Source of the DNA: Bacteroidaceae bacterium
GTDB lineage: Bacteria; Bacteroidota; Bacteroidia; Bacteroidales; Bacteroidaceae
Reading direction: 5' to 3'
DNA: 42,791 nt
NCBI GenBank assembly: GCA_024688885.1
Contig: JAILDV010000056.1
Coordinates: forward strand, 1 to 42,791
Below the pieces are notes generated by a model. The model was given only the letters and a program-made list of their open reading frames with translations. It did no database searches and was not told where the DNA came from. The stretch's first letter is position 1. Every line of letters starts with the position of its first letter. Positions 42,619 through 42,791 of the stretch are shown here, one piece after another. A program made the translations under genes and the position numbers.

Positions 42619-42685
42619 TAGGGTTTAGAGATTAGGGTTTAGAGATTAGGGTTTAGAGTTTAGAGTTTAGGGTTCAGAGTTTCGG
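42602..42685. repeat. Twelve tandem heptads near the right edge
   Basis: GTTTAGA and GATTAGG units alternate in exact 7-bp register: twelve units, 84 bp, the last two degenerate. No gene overlaps it. Confidence 0.9.
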
Positions 42686-42717
42686 AGTCTTTGCGGTGCG
42701 CGCTTCCGCTTGCCTTT

Positions 42718-42747
42718 CTCTCCCATTCGGGTGAGTTGGAGGGGGCT
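42718..42747. repeat. Probable half-copy of the trpA palindromic element
   Basis: A hairpin CTCTCCC/GGGTGAG (one T-T mismatch) is followed by TTGGAGGGGGCT, which parallels the right half of the trpA element (hairpin, then CAGGAGGGGGGCT). Confidence 0.55.
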
Positions 42748-42766
42748 CCTTCAACTGAATCCGATG

Positions 42767-42774
42767 CAAAGTTA
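42767..42774 (-). promoter_or_regulatory. Leftward -7 box without a matching gene
   Basis: Minus-strand TAACTTTG followed by CA fits the -7 box. The -33 region lies outside or at the window edge. No minus-strand gene lies between it and the convergent CDS ending at 42385, so it would transcribe repeats only. Confidence 0.35.
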
Positions 42775-42791
42775 CGACATAACAAAGGCTG

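Noticed and set aside
42602-42685. Telomere-like TTTAGGG repeats
   Set aside because: The units resemble plant telomere repeats by chance; 7-bp period arrays with other units occur across this bacterial window.

Overview
The window looks like chromosomal DNA from a Bacteroidales bacterium, most probably Prevotella-like. The promoters have the Bacteroidota form (a TTTG-like -33 box, 19-21 bp, then TAnnTTTG), usable Shine-Dalgarno sites are scarce, secreted proteins and lipoproteins are frequent, the trp genes run in the order trpB-E-G-D-C-F-A, and the phosphoglycerate dehydrogenase is the short Bacteroides/Entamoeba type. I see no CRISPR array, prophage or intact insertion sequence. Almost everything is housekeeping or polysaccharide metabolism, so the unusual material lies in gene fusions, short repeats and RNA elements.

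Layout. 1-430: a leftward promoter with a possible operator, a gene remnant and the mutA promoter. 433-4565: both methylmalonyl-CoA mutase subunits (propionate/succinate interconversion). 4741-6544: oxidative defence, a four-module flavin reductase/rubredoxin/rubrerythrin/rubredoxin protein followed by Fe superoxide dismutase. 6639-8711 (minus): a secreted protein with two PAP2 phosphatase domains fused to a VanX-like D-Ala-D-Ala dipeptidase. 8824-14611: a hypothetical secreted protein, a CE15 glucuronoyl esterase, a GH51 arabinofuranosidase and a HAD-type lipoprotein, suggesting hemicellulose use. 14697-19649 (minus): serA, serC, corA and tagaturonate reductase. 19916-23146: a TMEM43-family membrane protein and three tandem related lipoproteins. 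23205-27517 (minus): tex, then a sigma/anti-sigma/lipoprotein operon. 27693-28021 (minus): a structured small RNA directly ahead of tRNA-Thr, plus a displaced copy of the tRNA 3' end. 28184-31059: DedA protein, ffh, folD. 31213-31287: tRNA-His. 31339-33411 (minus): a metallo-beta-lactamase-fold protein and a secreted protein. 33591-40432: the trp operon with a leader peptide containing three tandem Trp codons and an attenuator. 40736-42385: a FecR-like/BspA-type leucine-rich protein. 42386-42791: repeats and a decayed reading frame.

The most unusual signals. First, trpA carries an in-frame insertion of a GC-rich palindromic element (39848-39930, about 27 residues) in a predicted loop; a likely half-copy of the same element lies at the right edge of the window. 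Second, many intergenic gaps hold short tandem arrays with a 7-bp (sometimes 8-bp) period, often as inverted pairs. Arrays of this kind also enter coding DNA: they supply the last codons and stop of mutA, surround the start codon of trpF, and form four heptads inside trpF. I treat these as one phenomenon: heptameric arrays and palindromic elements that spread in this genome and are tolerated inside proteins, comparable in kind to cyanobacterial STRR heptamers and Rickettsia palindromic elements. Whether they have a function is open.
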